A DNA stretch of 64,000 nt, taken from positions 8,693,501 through 8,757,500 of the forward strand of contig NC_091867.1 in NCBI RefSeq assembly GCF_019399895.1, read 5' to 3'. Position numbers and translations under genes: made by a program. The notes under the pieces are model-generated. The model worked only from the letters and a program-made list of their open reading frames with translations. It ran no database searches and was not told the DNA's origin. The stretch is from Cardiocondyla obscurior (Eukaryota > Arthropoda > Insecta > Hymenoptera > Formicidae). Shown in pieces: positions 13,618-24,626 of the stretch (the stretch's first letter is position 1; each line of letters starts with the position of its first letter).

Positions 13618-16600
13618 AAAAAAACAAAAAAAAACGCAAGACCCAGTAAGGTGGGGAAAGCGAGGGATGATGGAAAAAAGGAACAACAAATCTGGCGCGA
13701 AGTGCAGCCCCGCGTGACCGTTGTTCTCTCCTTTTTTTTCTTCTTTTTTTTCTTTCTCTTTTCTTCCTCTTCCCGCTTTCCCTAGACCAGGGCATCACTG
13801 CGCCCGATGAAAATGCGCGTTTCGTTAAAATCGTTGGGAACCGCCGGGCGCTCGCGCTTAATTGCAAGCTGGATTAAATACGACGGCCCTTTTCACGAGT
13901 CGCGAAGGAGGTGTGGAAGATTTCACGCATTCTGGTGCCGGGACAATTTATGGCATTTCGTGAGGCGACTGATGTCGCAGATTTCTGAAACATCTCTATC
14001 TGAACGTGACGCGAAGAGGAAAGAAATTCGAGCTATTTCAATTGTCGGAGCGATTATAACGTTGCGCGACGAGATTGTCCCACGTCGATTCCGATCCCCA
14101 TCGAGCGCATTGTAACGAAAATAATTTACCACCCTCGTTAATATGTAATCCCTTTTCGCACGATAAAAATGCCGGAATTCCTATATATCTGATTCATCCG
14201 CGGCCGGATATGGCCGATTACCGTTTATGATAATCGGCTCGCCTGCCGTTTTGTCCGATTTCGCGAGCGAACGGTCTGTTACATAATTAACGATGAATTT
14301 TCATACATGAATATGAAACATGGCTAATGAGAACATTAATATTGTCCGTTCCCCATATTTTGTCGTTCATCCCTTCTCCGATTGCGGCCTACATTAGAAT
14401 CGAGCGAACCGTAAAGTCCCGGCACGTATACGCTCCGAAAGAGATATCCTCCGCAGATTTCGAGGATTAAAAAAAAAAAAGAGAAAAAAAAAAAAGAAGA
14501 AGAAGATTCTGATAGATTATCGCGCTTGTCTCGCAAGCGCTCGCCGTTTCCGGCGAGTTTCCTTAACGCGTTAAATTCCACGCCGGACGATTGACGAAAC
14601 TTTATTCCGATGCGCGAGAAGCAACGTGCAATTACACGCGAACACGACCGGGAAGATTTATCGCGCCGGTAAATTTTATTACACGCATATACGAATGTAT
14701 GGATGAACACCAATTAATCGTGGGGGATTTAATTAATCTAACGTAACGCGGCGCGGAAATAACCGGATGCGGGATTATTGTGCGGGACGCGTACCATTTT
14801 GCGCGTTGCTCCCTCGATGATAATCTCCCCTGATTATCTTTTATTCCTCAATAATAACGTATCCCCTATTACCCACAGTATTTCCCTCCCAAAGAAACGC
14901 CGGCCTCTCCGATACGCATTGTGAGCAATAATCCGTTCTTGGACGCGCGATCATGCGTTGGTCAGCGAGTTTACTATAGTTATTCATACGCCTACCATTA
15001 GCGAGTACTGCAAGTCACGACGGCTTATTGTAACATCTCGCTTTTTCCCTATCAAGTTAAACCTACGTGCAGTCCATTTGAAAATATACGCCGTATAAAG
15101 AAAAATCAAGAGCCCCCGGCAATCCGGTGTAATCGCAGCCTGTCTTTATGCGCATTTTAATAATCGCAACGTGGGACGTGATTTGTTTACTTCCCGTAAC
15201 GATCGACGATTTTATTTTAAAATATCACCGTAAAAGACCGAGGCGTCGCCTCGGGCTACAATAATCTGATGCGTTCTTCTTCTCGCTCGTAAATAAAATA
15301 CTTTTTAAAGCCCGAGAAAGCGGCCGGACCCACCTCGAAGCACGTGACAATTTTGAATAACGACGTTTCGAAGCGCGACTTCTTCTTCGCGCGTGTTTTA
15401 CTGATATTGCTACCATTTTTAGGGGGGAGGGAGAAGAGGGTTTTTACGTGAAAATTAAATTTATGATACGAGTGTTAGGCTATCGCGCTGCTTACGACTC
15501 GTAAATGTTGCAGCGAAATCGATATATCGACGAATATCTTTCTCGGCTTATATTTCTTATCCATTTGCTCCTTAATGCATATTTTAATACGTTCTATATC
15601 TTCTTAATGCGATTGTATTCCGGTGCCGTTCAATGTTACAATCGTTATATGGACATTTTTTTAACGCTTGGAAACTTCGGGCTTTCTCTTTCTGTATCAT
15701 TGTCTCCTTATCTGGCGGAGTTATAATACCGCGCTAGCTCCATTTGCGTGGCGCCTATAGTTAACCAGAAACTGAGTGTGCACGGTTATCTTTTTGGGGC
15801 ACACCTCACGCCCGGCGAGAGTGAATGCCAGAGGCATCGGGGCGGAACGAGAGGAAACCAGATTGGGATGCTCTGCGCCAAAGTATCCGTCGTGACGACC
15901 GACCGGGTGAATTGAAATTTTGAAACACGTCGATAGCGAAGAACTCGACTTTTCGATTCGTTTCCCCGCGGCGTATATTTAACAAGCGAACTTTCTAAAT
16001 CAATAAAGCGCTATTTTCGACTCGTTTAATATTAAAAATCGAAACCGCGGCCGACAGAAGCCCCGGGCTACATTTTTACTAGAGTAGAATCGCGAAACCC
16101 GTCCAAGAATAACAATTTTGCCACAAGTTTACCACTTTTTCGAAACAATCCCTAAACATGAATGTTTCATATGATTCTTCGCTTCGCAGCAACCTTGTTT
16201 GCCAAGAAAGAGCTATTATATATATTTCACGGAAAAAGAGAAAATAAAAAAAAAAAAAAATAAAAAAAAAGGGAAAAAATTTTAGTTCAAAAGGGTCGAA
16301 GGTTTATTTTAAAGAGGTAAAGATCGTTGCGTTCGTTTCGATCGCTCTCAAAGTTGAAGTTAAAGTGCTCGAAGGCAAACAATGCCGATAACTGCGAAAG
16401 AAGGAGAAGCCTGCTCGATGCAAAATAAGTTTTATCTTCCTCGGGATGATAAATACCTTCCGCGACAGAGAGGGTTGCAACGTATAGCGAGGTACATGTC
16501 TTAAGGGTCGTTCGGTGACCCTTTTGTCAGTTCGAACCCTCCTCTAAATAGAACTCGACCCCTCTTCGAATCTGATCTTCGTGATTCTCTCCGACATATG

Positions 16601-17202
16601 TAAGAACGCGGGGGATCGTAAGTGTGATGATATCTCATAAATATAGAGCATACAGTAATTGGAAAAATAATCGAAAAATAAACAATTCCATTCTCGCCAG
16701 AAAGTAATTCCGACAAGAATATCTCTTACTTCCAAAGTGAATTCACCTTCTTGTAATAATAATCCACCGTAATTATATCAAATCGCTTTTAACTTCGTTA
16801 TATTTATTTCAATTTCAATTTCGTACACATCTTTATTTTTTTTTTTGTTTTTCTTTTCTTTTTTTTTTTCGCGTCACGTGCTCTGTTTAATATTCCATCG
16901 GCGTTAAACTCAAACTTTAATAATTGCTACTGATGGTTTCTCTTCTTAACGTCGTATATAATGCATAAGCATTCCAAGTATATATTGACGCACTATGGAA
17001 GATTTATCGTCGTAAACGAAGTACACACGGACAAGTACAAACTAAGCTTGCGAAAGCTGCTTTACCAATTGCCCGCAAAAATGAATTTTGCACGAGACGC
17101 TCAGAAATTTCTGTTAACCACGGTCGAAGGGACTCAGGGGTGGAGGGGCTGCACGGGAAGCGCACTTTAAGCAGCCTTCCGCATTTAATAATTAGGCAGC
17201 CT
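13618..17202. other. Anonymous non-coding DNA
   Basis: No gene recognised. Poly-A/GAA purine run at 14469-14505, A-rich tract at 16233-16280 and T-rich tract at 16833-16870. A TTCGAA-centred string near 16530 was considered as a tRNA B box and rejected. AT-rich around 15500-15650 and 16740-16990. Confidence 0.6.
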
Positions 17203-17229
17203 CCGGTCACGAGAAGGAAATGTGACCGG
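17203..17229. repeat. Short inverted repeat sharing the long hairpin arm
   Basis: CCGGTCAC at 17203-17210 pairs with GTGACCGG at 17222-17229 across an 11-nt loop. The same GTGACCGG is the outer end of the left arm of the large foldback at 17222-17329, so the short hairpin and the long hairpin are mutually exclusive. Three copies of this 8-mer (two in one orientation, one in the other) therefore occur within 127 bp. Confidence 0.85.
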
Positions 17230-17329
17230 CACTTCTCCAAGAATATTTATATATGTATACATATATATACATATATAAATATACACATACACATACATAT
17301 ATAAATATTCTTGAAGAAGTGCCGGTCAC
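17222..17329. repeat. Near-perfect 36-bp inverted repeat (foldback hairpin)
   Basis: Left arm 17222-17257 and right arm 17294-17329 are reverse complements over 36 bp with one mismatch (C at 17237 in the left arm against the corresponding position of the right arm). The outer 20 bp are mixed sequence (GTGACCGGCACTTCT then CAAGAATATT) and the inner part is TATA-rich. The 36-nt spacer is itself AT-rich and partly self-complementary. A single-stranded transcript of either strand would form a long hairpin, comparable in stem length to a primary microRNA or a short hairpin RNA, but more fully paired than most conserved microRNAs. A foldback or MITE-type element is the alternative; I see no clear target-site duplication at its borders. 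No coding content. Confidence 0.93.
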
Positions 17330-19185
17330 GTACATATATATATATATGCCAACACGCGCTTCGTTAATTAAATATCTCAATTTTCCGAGCCACGTTCCAC
17401 ACTCGCCCGCGACATTTCTCGATTAATATTGCAAACACGTTGCTTGCTAACTGCATTCGCGGAGAGATCAAGAGGAACTTACTTAAGACGGTAATATCGA
17501 GTTCTGAGGTGAGCGACAGACGGCACGACACACTCCGATAATATTGGAAAATTACGAAGGACCCACACCGCGAGCTATCCCTAGGGTTGTTAACAAACCT
17601 CGACACCCTCTTTCCCTCCCTTTCCGCGTATCGAGCCCCTTCCGCCCCTCATTTCGCTCTTGCTTTCTCGCTTTCGTAGATAGAAGCATCGGTGGGGCCG
17701 ACGTATCCTCGGGGACGTGCTCTAAGTCCTATTTCATTGGACTTCGCTGGGAGTTCGGAGTCTCTGAGTTTCTGATGACTCGCGAAACTCCTCCAGACGC
17801 CTATAAACGGATATATTTATTGCCTGGTTCCTCGAAAACTCGTTCCTTTGGTCGGCTAGTCGATTTAGTAAATGAGACCGAAAGTGGATTGCCCGTCACC
17901 GACACCGACGTACTCCTGATCTTGTTCGAGGAAAAAAACTCAAAGTGTTGTCCGCCAATTCTTATTTTGTTCCCTCCGCGAGCGACAATTCACGCGTGAC
18001 TTTTCGCAACGACGAAATATACCGCGCGAGCACGAAAATGAGAGGAGTAAATTCGTCTTACTCGTTAGAATTATCCTATATAATAGATTAGCGTAGTAAT
18101 TTATAATTCAAAGCAGCTTATACTCTTGAAAATTAAATATTAATATTCCGAATTATTCTTGTAGTTATTATACCTCCGTCTGTTTTAAATTTTAAAATTA
18201 CAGGCGTAACGAAAATAATCATATTCGTCGATTAATATAAATTTATATACATTTCTTTTTTCCCCTATCACATCCGCAATGATGTGAAATCCATCGTAAG
18301 AAGCACGGATTGCGTGCATAAATATATGCATTACGTGCTCCCACTACAAATAAACCGCATTAAAAAAAAAAATTTTTTTAATAGAGAAAGAAAACATACG
18401 CGTACACTGGACGAGATTCGGTGCAACCAGGCTTGAAAAAAAAAGTACGCCGTTTAAAAAAGCAGATCGGGAAATCGACGGTGCAGGGTCAGAGCGCGAG
18501 GGTATACCGAACGCGCTTCCATGTGCGGGGCTTATCCTTTTCCAGGCGATTTACGTGCGAAGTTCGCGTGGAAGGAAGCGAATCGTTTATCACGCGGAGA
18601 GCTAATAGATAACACGGCGGTTACGTGTTCGAGCCTCGATCGGCGCCCAGCCACCGTTCCCTTACCCCACCTCGCTCTCTCTCGTTCTCTCTTTCACTCT
18701 CTCTCCCATCCACCCTTCGCTCCGCCGTGCACTCTAACCCCGAGAAATTCACTTTATCTGTCTCGATCGGGGAGCAGTACCGCGCAGTTCGGTCCTACAA
18801 TACCGGATTTACCCCGAACTTCGAGATACGATGTACCGGATGTGCGTAACTCTTTACACAGCGGGATCCTTGTTTCGCGAAGCGCACGTGTAGCGCGTGT
18901 ACGTTAAACGCGCTCCTTCTGAAAACGAGGAGCCGGCCCCCCTCCGCTTATCCGTAATATTCATTCGCGAAAAATACAGGCCGCAGCTCACGAAGCGTGT
19001 AGTTAAAATAGCGCACAGAGAAAATTAAAGAGTTAAAGTGTGATAACCGCGTCACGACGCTAAAAACGCGCTTGCAACGGAAGCGTCGAAGTTGCGAGCG
19101 ACTAACTTTCATCAAGAATCCTTTATCAGCGCCCGTCAACGACCCCCGGAAGAACAGCAGACTGCCAAATGGCTTATGCATGCGC
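17330..19185. other. Anonymous non-coding DNA
   Basis: No gene recognised. (TA)n at about 17332-17347 directly follows the hairpin. The 151-codon plus-strand frame at 17544-17999 has no recognisable domain. 18040-18260 is AT-rich; 18667-18715 is an interrupted CT-rich pyrimidine tract. Confidence 0.6.
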
Positions 19186-19211
19186 GGGGGAGGGCGGGGA
19201 AGGGGAGGGGG
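19186..19211 (+). other. G-quadruplex motif
   Basis: Five G tracts of 5, 3, 4, 4 and 5 residues separated by spacers of 1, 1, 2 and 1 nt. This is a very strong canonical G4 pattern with short loops on the plus strand. The minus strand would be the matching C-rich i-motif strand. It lies about 40 bp left of a (GACGC)n run. No gene is attached to it here. Confidence 0.8.
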
Positions 19212-19249
19212 ATGGAGGTTGCCGTCGGATTTTATGTCACGGAAGAGAG

Positions 19250-19268
19250 TGCGACGCGACGCGACGCG
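19250..19268. repeat. (GACGC)n short tandem repeat
   Basis: Between three and four copies of the pentamer GCGAC (TGCGACGCGACGCGACGCG), a small CpG-dense tandem repeat. Confidence 0.85.
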
Positions 19269-22200
19269 AAGAGTGGACTTTACGCAACGACCGTTTTATG
19301 ATGTCCTTTTCGCGACAATATCCCATTTATGGAGCGCATCTGAAGAAGCCGAGTCGTTGTCCTCGGTGGGAAAAAGAAGGGAAAAAGAAAAATAAATAAA
19401 AGAAACACACCGACCTTTCCCAGCAGACAGTCGTAACTACTGTTTTTTTTTTCTTTTTTTTCCCCCCTCGGTGTCTCACAATTAATCTAACGCGCCCCGG
19501 ATCGCGTTTTTCTTTCTTTCTTGAAATGAAATTAATGAGGCTTTACTCTGAGCGATGCAAAAAGGGACGGAGAACCATTTTTTTTCGTACAGCGAACTTT
19601 ATTCCGCCGAGACGTCTATGTGAAAAAATAACGCGGGGCTTGATAATTAATTCGCAATAATTGCACAGATCAAGCTGTATATTAGTAATATCATTAACAT
19701 GAAATGCGCAATAATTAATGATGTTAATTTACATTACAAAAGGATAAATCGAGAGGCCGTATTGTTCGAATAATTTACGCAAATAATTTACACTTGTGCG
19801 AAATTATCCATAAAAGCAATAAATCGTAATAAAATATAAATCAGACATTATTACTTTGCATTACAAAAATAAGAAAGAAAGAGAGAGAGTGAGAAAAAAA
19901 AAAGCGTTAATTTAATCGATATTACGCGCGAATATTACAAAAGTATCAAATAACAATCATCGTAAGGCGTGATTAATTTGCGTTAAAGAAAATCCGCCAG
20001 CCGTCAAGCGTGAAACGCGATAGGGGGGCTTTGATTCCCGCTTGATAGTGAAAAATGCGAGTCGAGAAGCACTCCGAGCGAGTGCAACGAGTGTAATAGA
20101 GCGTGCTCGTGGTTTTACGTGGAAAAGCGAGCGGGAGTGGAAGGATAAGAAAAGAAGGGGGCGAGCTATTTTCACGCGTCACAGAGATGGTAATTGAGTC
20201 GTGTGCCGCACGAAAGATCGAGTCACCCTCCACTCACTGAGACACGAGAAGAGATTCAAAGTGACACGCGCGTGCACATGCGACGTACCGATTGAGATGC
20301 CAATGCGAGAGCTAGGTTTTAGAGTTAAATCTTTCGTTAAATTTACCTCCTTCATTCAAATTTACCTTCGAAACGTTAATGCAATAAATACAATTTTAGA
20401 ACATTGTTATATGAATTACAGCAAAGCTTGACTCTTGAATCTCGTTTCGCTTGACAGGAGGTTCTTTTTAGCTTCCATCTTACATTTTTAAAAACGTGAG
20501 GACGTTAAACTCTCCGAGCAATTTAAAGAGCAGATCTATAATTATTTTCCGGTACTGAAAATCAAGTATCGGCTTTCACGTCGGCACGTGTGCGATATTT
20601 GCACTTTTCATACGTTTCGCTCTTCGCTCTCGTTTCCGATGCCTCCAACGCGCTTCCGATGTCGACGAACGAATGGTATTTCCGTGCGGTGAATCGCGCG
20701 GAATCTATTTTCGCGACGGAGTGACATATTCGCGGCTGAGCCGCTCAATGACGGCGGAAGCCGGCGCGCGGGTAAAAGTAATCTATCATAGAGGCATTCC
20801 GCCCTCAAGATATTTCGACGAAGCTAGTAAACTAAGGCCGCGTAATCCGAGCGCGAATAAACGCAAGAATAATAACAGTAATAAAAATTGAAAGCAACGC
20901 GGCTGCTGACGAGTTTATTAATTTGCGGTAATTTTTTTTTTTTTTTTTTTTTTTTTTCTAAGCGTCGAAAAGAAAACCGAACTTATTTTATGGCGATTCG
21001 AAAGCAAAGCACATAATCTATATGTAAAACACCGAAACGACGTTACGGCACTTTTGTAGCCCTTTATGGCCGCTCGCGTGCTGCTAGTAGCGAGTTGGTT
21101 AAAGGGCCACGAGCTGGAAGTGTCAACCCAAGGATTCTGCCCGGAGAAACGGTTTTCGCGTACGTTACGTTCTCTCGGAAATTCGCCGTCCAGGAAATCG
21201 CGAGGGCGAGAAACCGCCGTGCGCAACGTACGCTTTGATGTCCTGGTGAACAACGTAAGCTCCGCGACACAAAGGCGAAAGCCCTGAGAGAAGAAGGCCT
21301 CAGGTTCACAAAGGAAACACTTCGCGATGAGGCGTTTTCACGCAGGAAATCGCCCGAAGATGAGAGAGAAACAGTCACCCCCCCGTCCCTCCCCCTCTAC
21401 CTCGTGGCACGCGGACTAGATATGAATTTCAGGGCGCTGCAGGGGTTACCGCGTGAATATTTCATCAGGATATTGTGCGAGCATGTCCCTGTCAACTGGA
21501 AACATTAATTCAAATTACTTCGATCGAGCCCCGATTTTAACCAGTATTATTAATGATTCATATTAGCGAATAATTACCATTAGCACGCTGAATTTGAGGT
21601 GTTAATCCTTCCATTTGTAATATGCGCTAAAATATGTAATATTACTATCACTATGATCAATTTCGTTGATTGCGTGTTTACACGGCCTTGTCAAAAATGC
21701 AGACTTTTACCTCGGCGAATGGATATTCGCGCGCAGAGGATTAACGGCGGAGTACATAAATTTACAATCTACATATATGTCATATATTTACGAAACGGCA
21801 AAACAAAGAAAAAAAAAAGCAAAAAGAAAACGTTTAGAACATGCGCCAAGTGCGTGAATACGTAATGCCGGAGGTAAAAGACGTTGCGAGGTACTCGCAA
21901 AGTAGTAAGGAGCTTCCAATAATGAGATGGAAAAGAGCGCCGGGACCCGGAACGAGGAAATAAATGCTAATGGTCAGCTTGTTCGTCGGCATGCCGGGAG
22001 CGTGTCGCGCTCTAACGATACCTGGAGGCGTGCGCCGCTGATAAGACCCGTTTGCCCCCGCATGTTTGCGCGTGGAATAAAGATAAGCCGATGCGTCATG
22101 GCGTCGCGCTGGCTGATGCGGGTCGTAAGTCGGTGGGCTCCACGTTTTTTAAAACAATTGCGATCGTTAAGTCCGCCGTGCGCAATGTACCGTATCGATG

Positions 22201-22786
22201 ATACGGTGGAAACATGAAACCGTCCGGAACGAAGAAGGATCTAAGGCATTATTAGGAGGCTCCGAATGCAACACGCGAGTCGACGACGCGTCTCGGCTCG
22301 CAGTCATCTTTTGTACCTTTCCGCTATATACCCTTTCGCACCGCGCTTTTAAATCGGCGGCCGTGACGCACGAGACATGTTGATTCGCTCGAATGAAACA
22401 CGGTGTAAAGAGCCGAGTGATCAAACCCTTTTACGATCCGCACACGAGAGATTGAAAACGACGACAATCGATACGCATTAATAACAAATTCTGTCGTAAC
22501 ATTCGACGAAATAAAAGCGGTCTATTCTGCTTCCCTTTCAATTTGTTGCCGCTCAAACATGCATAAACATTACGCCGGAATGGATGAAGGTAATATTTGC
22601 ACACGCCGACAAAGTTCCATTGCAATAAATGTAAAGAGTACTGCCGGGGGGAGAGGAAAAAATATAAAAAAAAAAAAAGAGAAAAGAGGACGACAGAAAC
22701 AATTTTTTATAAAGACTGCCGAGTCAATGCTTAAAATAATGCAAGTATAAAATAAACAATAAAAATAAAAAATTACAGAAATAAAG

Positions 22787-22790
<4 letters not shown>
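19269..22790. other. Anonymous non-coding DNA
   Basis: No gene recognised. T/C tract at 19441-19467, AT-rich stretch 19640-19940, a pure T26 homopolymer at 20932-20957, and a perfect ACCGTATC-GAT-GATACGGT inverted repeat at 22189-22207. 22660-22680 is A-rich. Confidence 0.6.
20932..20957. repeat. Poly-T tract, 26 nt
   Basis: Uninterrupted T26 on the plus strand. On the minus strand it is A26 and produces a polylysine pseudo-frame. Confidence 0.95.

Positions 22791-22841
<51 letters not shown>
22791..22841. repeat. GA microsatellite, about 25 units
   Basis: Uninterrupted (AG)25 on the plus strand, one of the two longest perfect dinucleotide arrays in the window. It is CT-rich in the sense of the presumed minus-strand transcript, and GAGAG is the core bound by GAGA factor in insects (family knowledge; binding here is untested). 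Confidence 0.97.
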
Positions 22842-22844
<3 letters not shown>

Positions 22845-24536
22845 ATTCACGTCGACAAATCTATCTCCTATTTCCTTCCGATATTAACGTGGATTCCCTA
22901 CACTTTGTTTGACGTGTACGTCATATCCGCCGTTCCGAGCACCGTTTCAACCCCCTCGCGACGCTCCGTCGTGCGTTACAGGTTCTCGTGTGACACCTCT
23001 GACGACCGGCCTGACAATATACAAACACATTCGTCACTGTCGCTTACGCGACATCTCTTATTTCGCGCGATAAGGACGGCTGAAACAACGATAAAGAAGT
23101 AGAGGCGATCGAATAAAGGGATCTCGATTTTTCTCTTCAGATACGGCCGGTTACAGTCGTCGTTAAAGCGCGTCATTATCTCATCGTAAATGCTTTTTTT
23201 TTTTTTAATTTTTTTTCTTCTTTTTTTTTATTAATAATTTAATGAACGTCTCGTCGATTTTGTGCGAGGCCGACTTTTTCGTCGCGCGATACTTGACGAA
23301 ATATTAACAAACGTTGAGAGAACCGCGTGCAGAATCTAGGGCAAGTATAAAAACGTATCCATTCGCGATATGACTGAAGCCACATACCGTCGTGTGCACT
23401 CGCCTGTTTGAAAATACATAAGAGGTCTCAAACGCAGCGCGCACGGCGCGCCGCCGCTGTTTTATTTTCATTCGACGGGCCGCATCTTCCATTTTCACAG
23501 GCCAAAACGAAAGTGGATGCCTGCTGGCTGTTTGCACACGACTGTGTTCCATAAAAGTTTAATTAATTAAGCCGTCGTATTTGATTAACGCCGCAGGATC
23601 CGCCGCGTTTCACGAAAATTGCACGGATACGCGAATGACGACTCGTTGCGTTAGCGTTGGAGGCACTGCTTAATAAAAGCACCGTGACATCAATAGATTA
23701 ATGCAGCGGGCGCTGCAGCTACGTTACGTTGACGCATTAGATCAGCTTAATATACCGGGGCCACGGTGTGAGCGATGGAAAATATCGGCGTTGGCCAGCC
23801 TGTTGTTTTCAATACGTAAAACATCGACGCCAATATTTATTATCACGCTAAAATGATTGATTCACGCGCGATTATACGTCCCGGCGGAATTGCCATTTAT
23901 ATTTAATGCGGGAGCTGCACGACCGAATCCACGTCAAATTTATTAAATTACAAAATTTATACAACACCGCGCGCACAAGTCAGATTTTATAAAGTGATGC
24001 GCACATTTAGCAACGTTTCCCTGCAATAAATGTCGTAAATTACAAGGTAATTGCGAAGTTCAAAATTACTAGGACAATAGAACTAACCTGGCGTGACACG
24101 CGGTAGGAACGCGATACCTAATTAGCGTTCATTTATGTATTATTTTGAAATAGAGCGTAATGAGACGACGCACCGTCTCTTATCGTTCATTTCGACCGTG
24201 TAATTTGCGATAGTTTCCGAAGGGGACGGTGTGTGCTTTAACAACCGGGATTTAACGCGGGGGAGGAAACAAGCAAAATTTCTGTAGTAATATTTGCCGT
24301 CCGGCCGGGATTATTAGAAACGAGCTGGCGGGTGTTAAACCGAACACCACAGAACGCGCGGGGAGATCGAAGTGTAACGCGAACGTTAATTAAGACGGAT
24401 GTGTGCCTGCGAGATATTAGAACCTCTTTCCCCGCATCCTTCGCGAGCCGCACCGTCCTCGGGAAAGAATCTTTCGGCGGAAGAACGGCGACGTGGCGAC
24501 GGCTAAAACGGCGGTGTACATTGCTTTGTGGCTTAC
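22842..24536. other. Anonymous DNA (downstream of the 24.5-kb splice-like element on the minus strand)
   Basis: No gene recognised. T-rich tracts at 23193-23230; CpG-rich short frames at 23300-23550; otherwise moderately AT-rich. On the minus strand this would be intron following the 24537 donor. Confidence 0.55.
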
Positions 24537-24590
24537 CATCGTTAGGGACGCGCCCGTCCCGCGCGCGTACTGGAATTCCTGGACACTCAC
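24537..24590 (-). other. Candidate recursive-splicing (RS) exon or 54-nt cassette exon
   Basis: On the minus strand a strong acceptor ends at 24591, and the next bases both resemble a donor (GTGAGT) and open a 54-nt segment that ends at a second donor, GATG/GTAAGC, at 24531-24536. The length is 18 codons; phase 0 reads VSVQEFQYARGTGASLTM without a stop, and the phase shifted by two is also open. I recognise neither peptide. Known behaviour of ratchet points: the downstream donor defines the exon first, then the reconstituted donor at the junction is used, so the segment is normally skipped. Alternatively it is an ordinary small alternative exon. Confidence 0.35.
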
Positions 24591-24626
24591 CTGAAACAAG
24601 AGAAAAAAAACAAGAGATTAAACAAG
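24581..24626 (-). promoter_or_regulatory. Recursive splice site (ratchet point), minus strand
   Basis: Reading the minus strand, a long pyrimidine tract (CTCTTG, T8, CTCTTG) leads into CTTGTTTCAG/GTGAGTGT, with the junction between 24591 and 24590. A possible branch sequence, TTTAATC, lies about 30 nt upstream of the AG. The 3' splice site and 5' splice site are directly abutted, matching the Drosophila ratchet-point consensus (polypyrimidine-NCAG/GTRAGT). This is the cleanest splice signal in the window. It sits in a stretch with no recognised constitutive exon, as expected deep inside a long intron. It could also be a normal acceptor whose exon happens to begin with GTGAGT. Confidence 0.5.

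Noticed and set aside
16501..16620. GGGTTCGAACTG on the minus strand as a tRNA B box
   Set aside because: No A box at the right distance and no cloverleaf can be drawn around it.
17544..17999. 151-codon plus-strand frame
   Set aside because: Serine/arginine/proline composition with no motif; starts inside a CpG-rich stretch and has no splice support.
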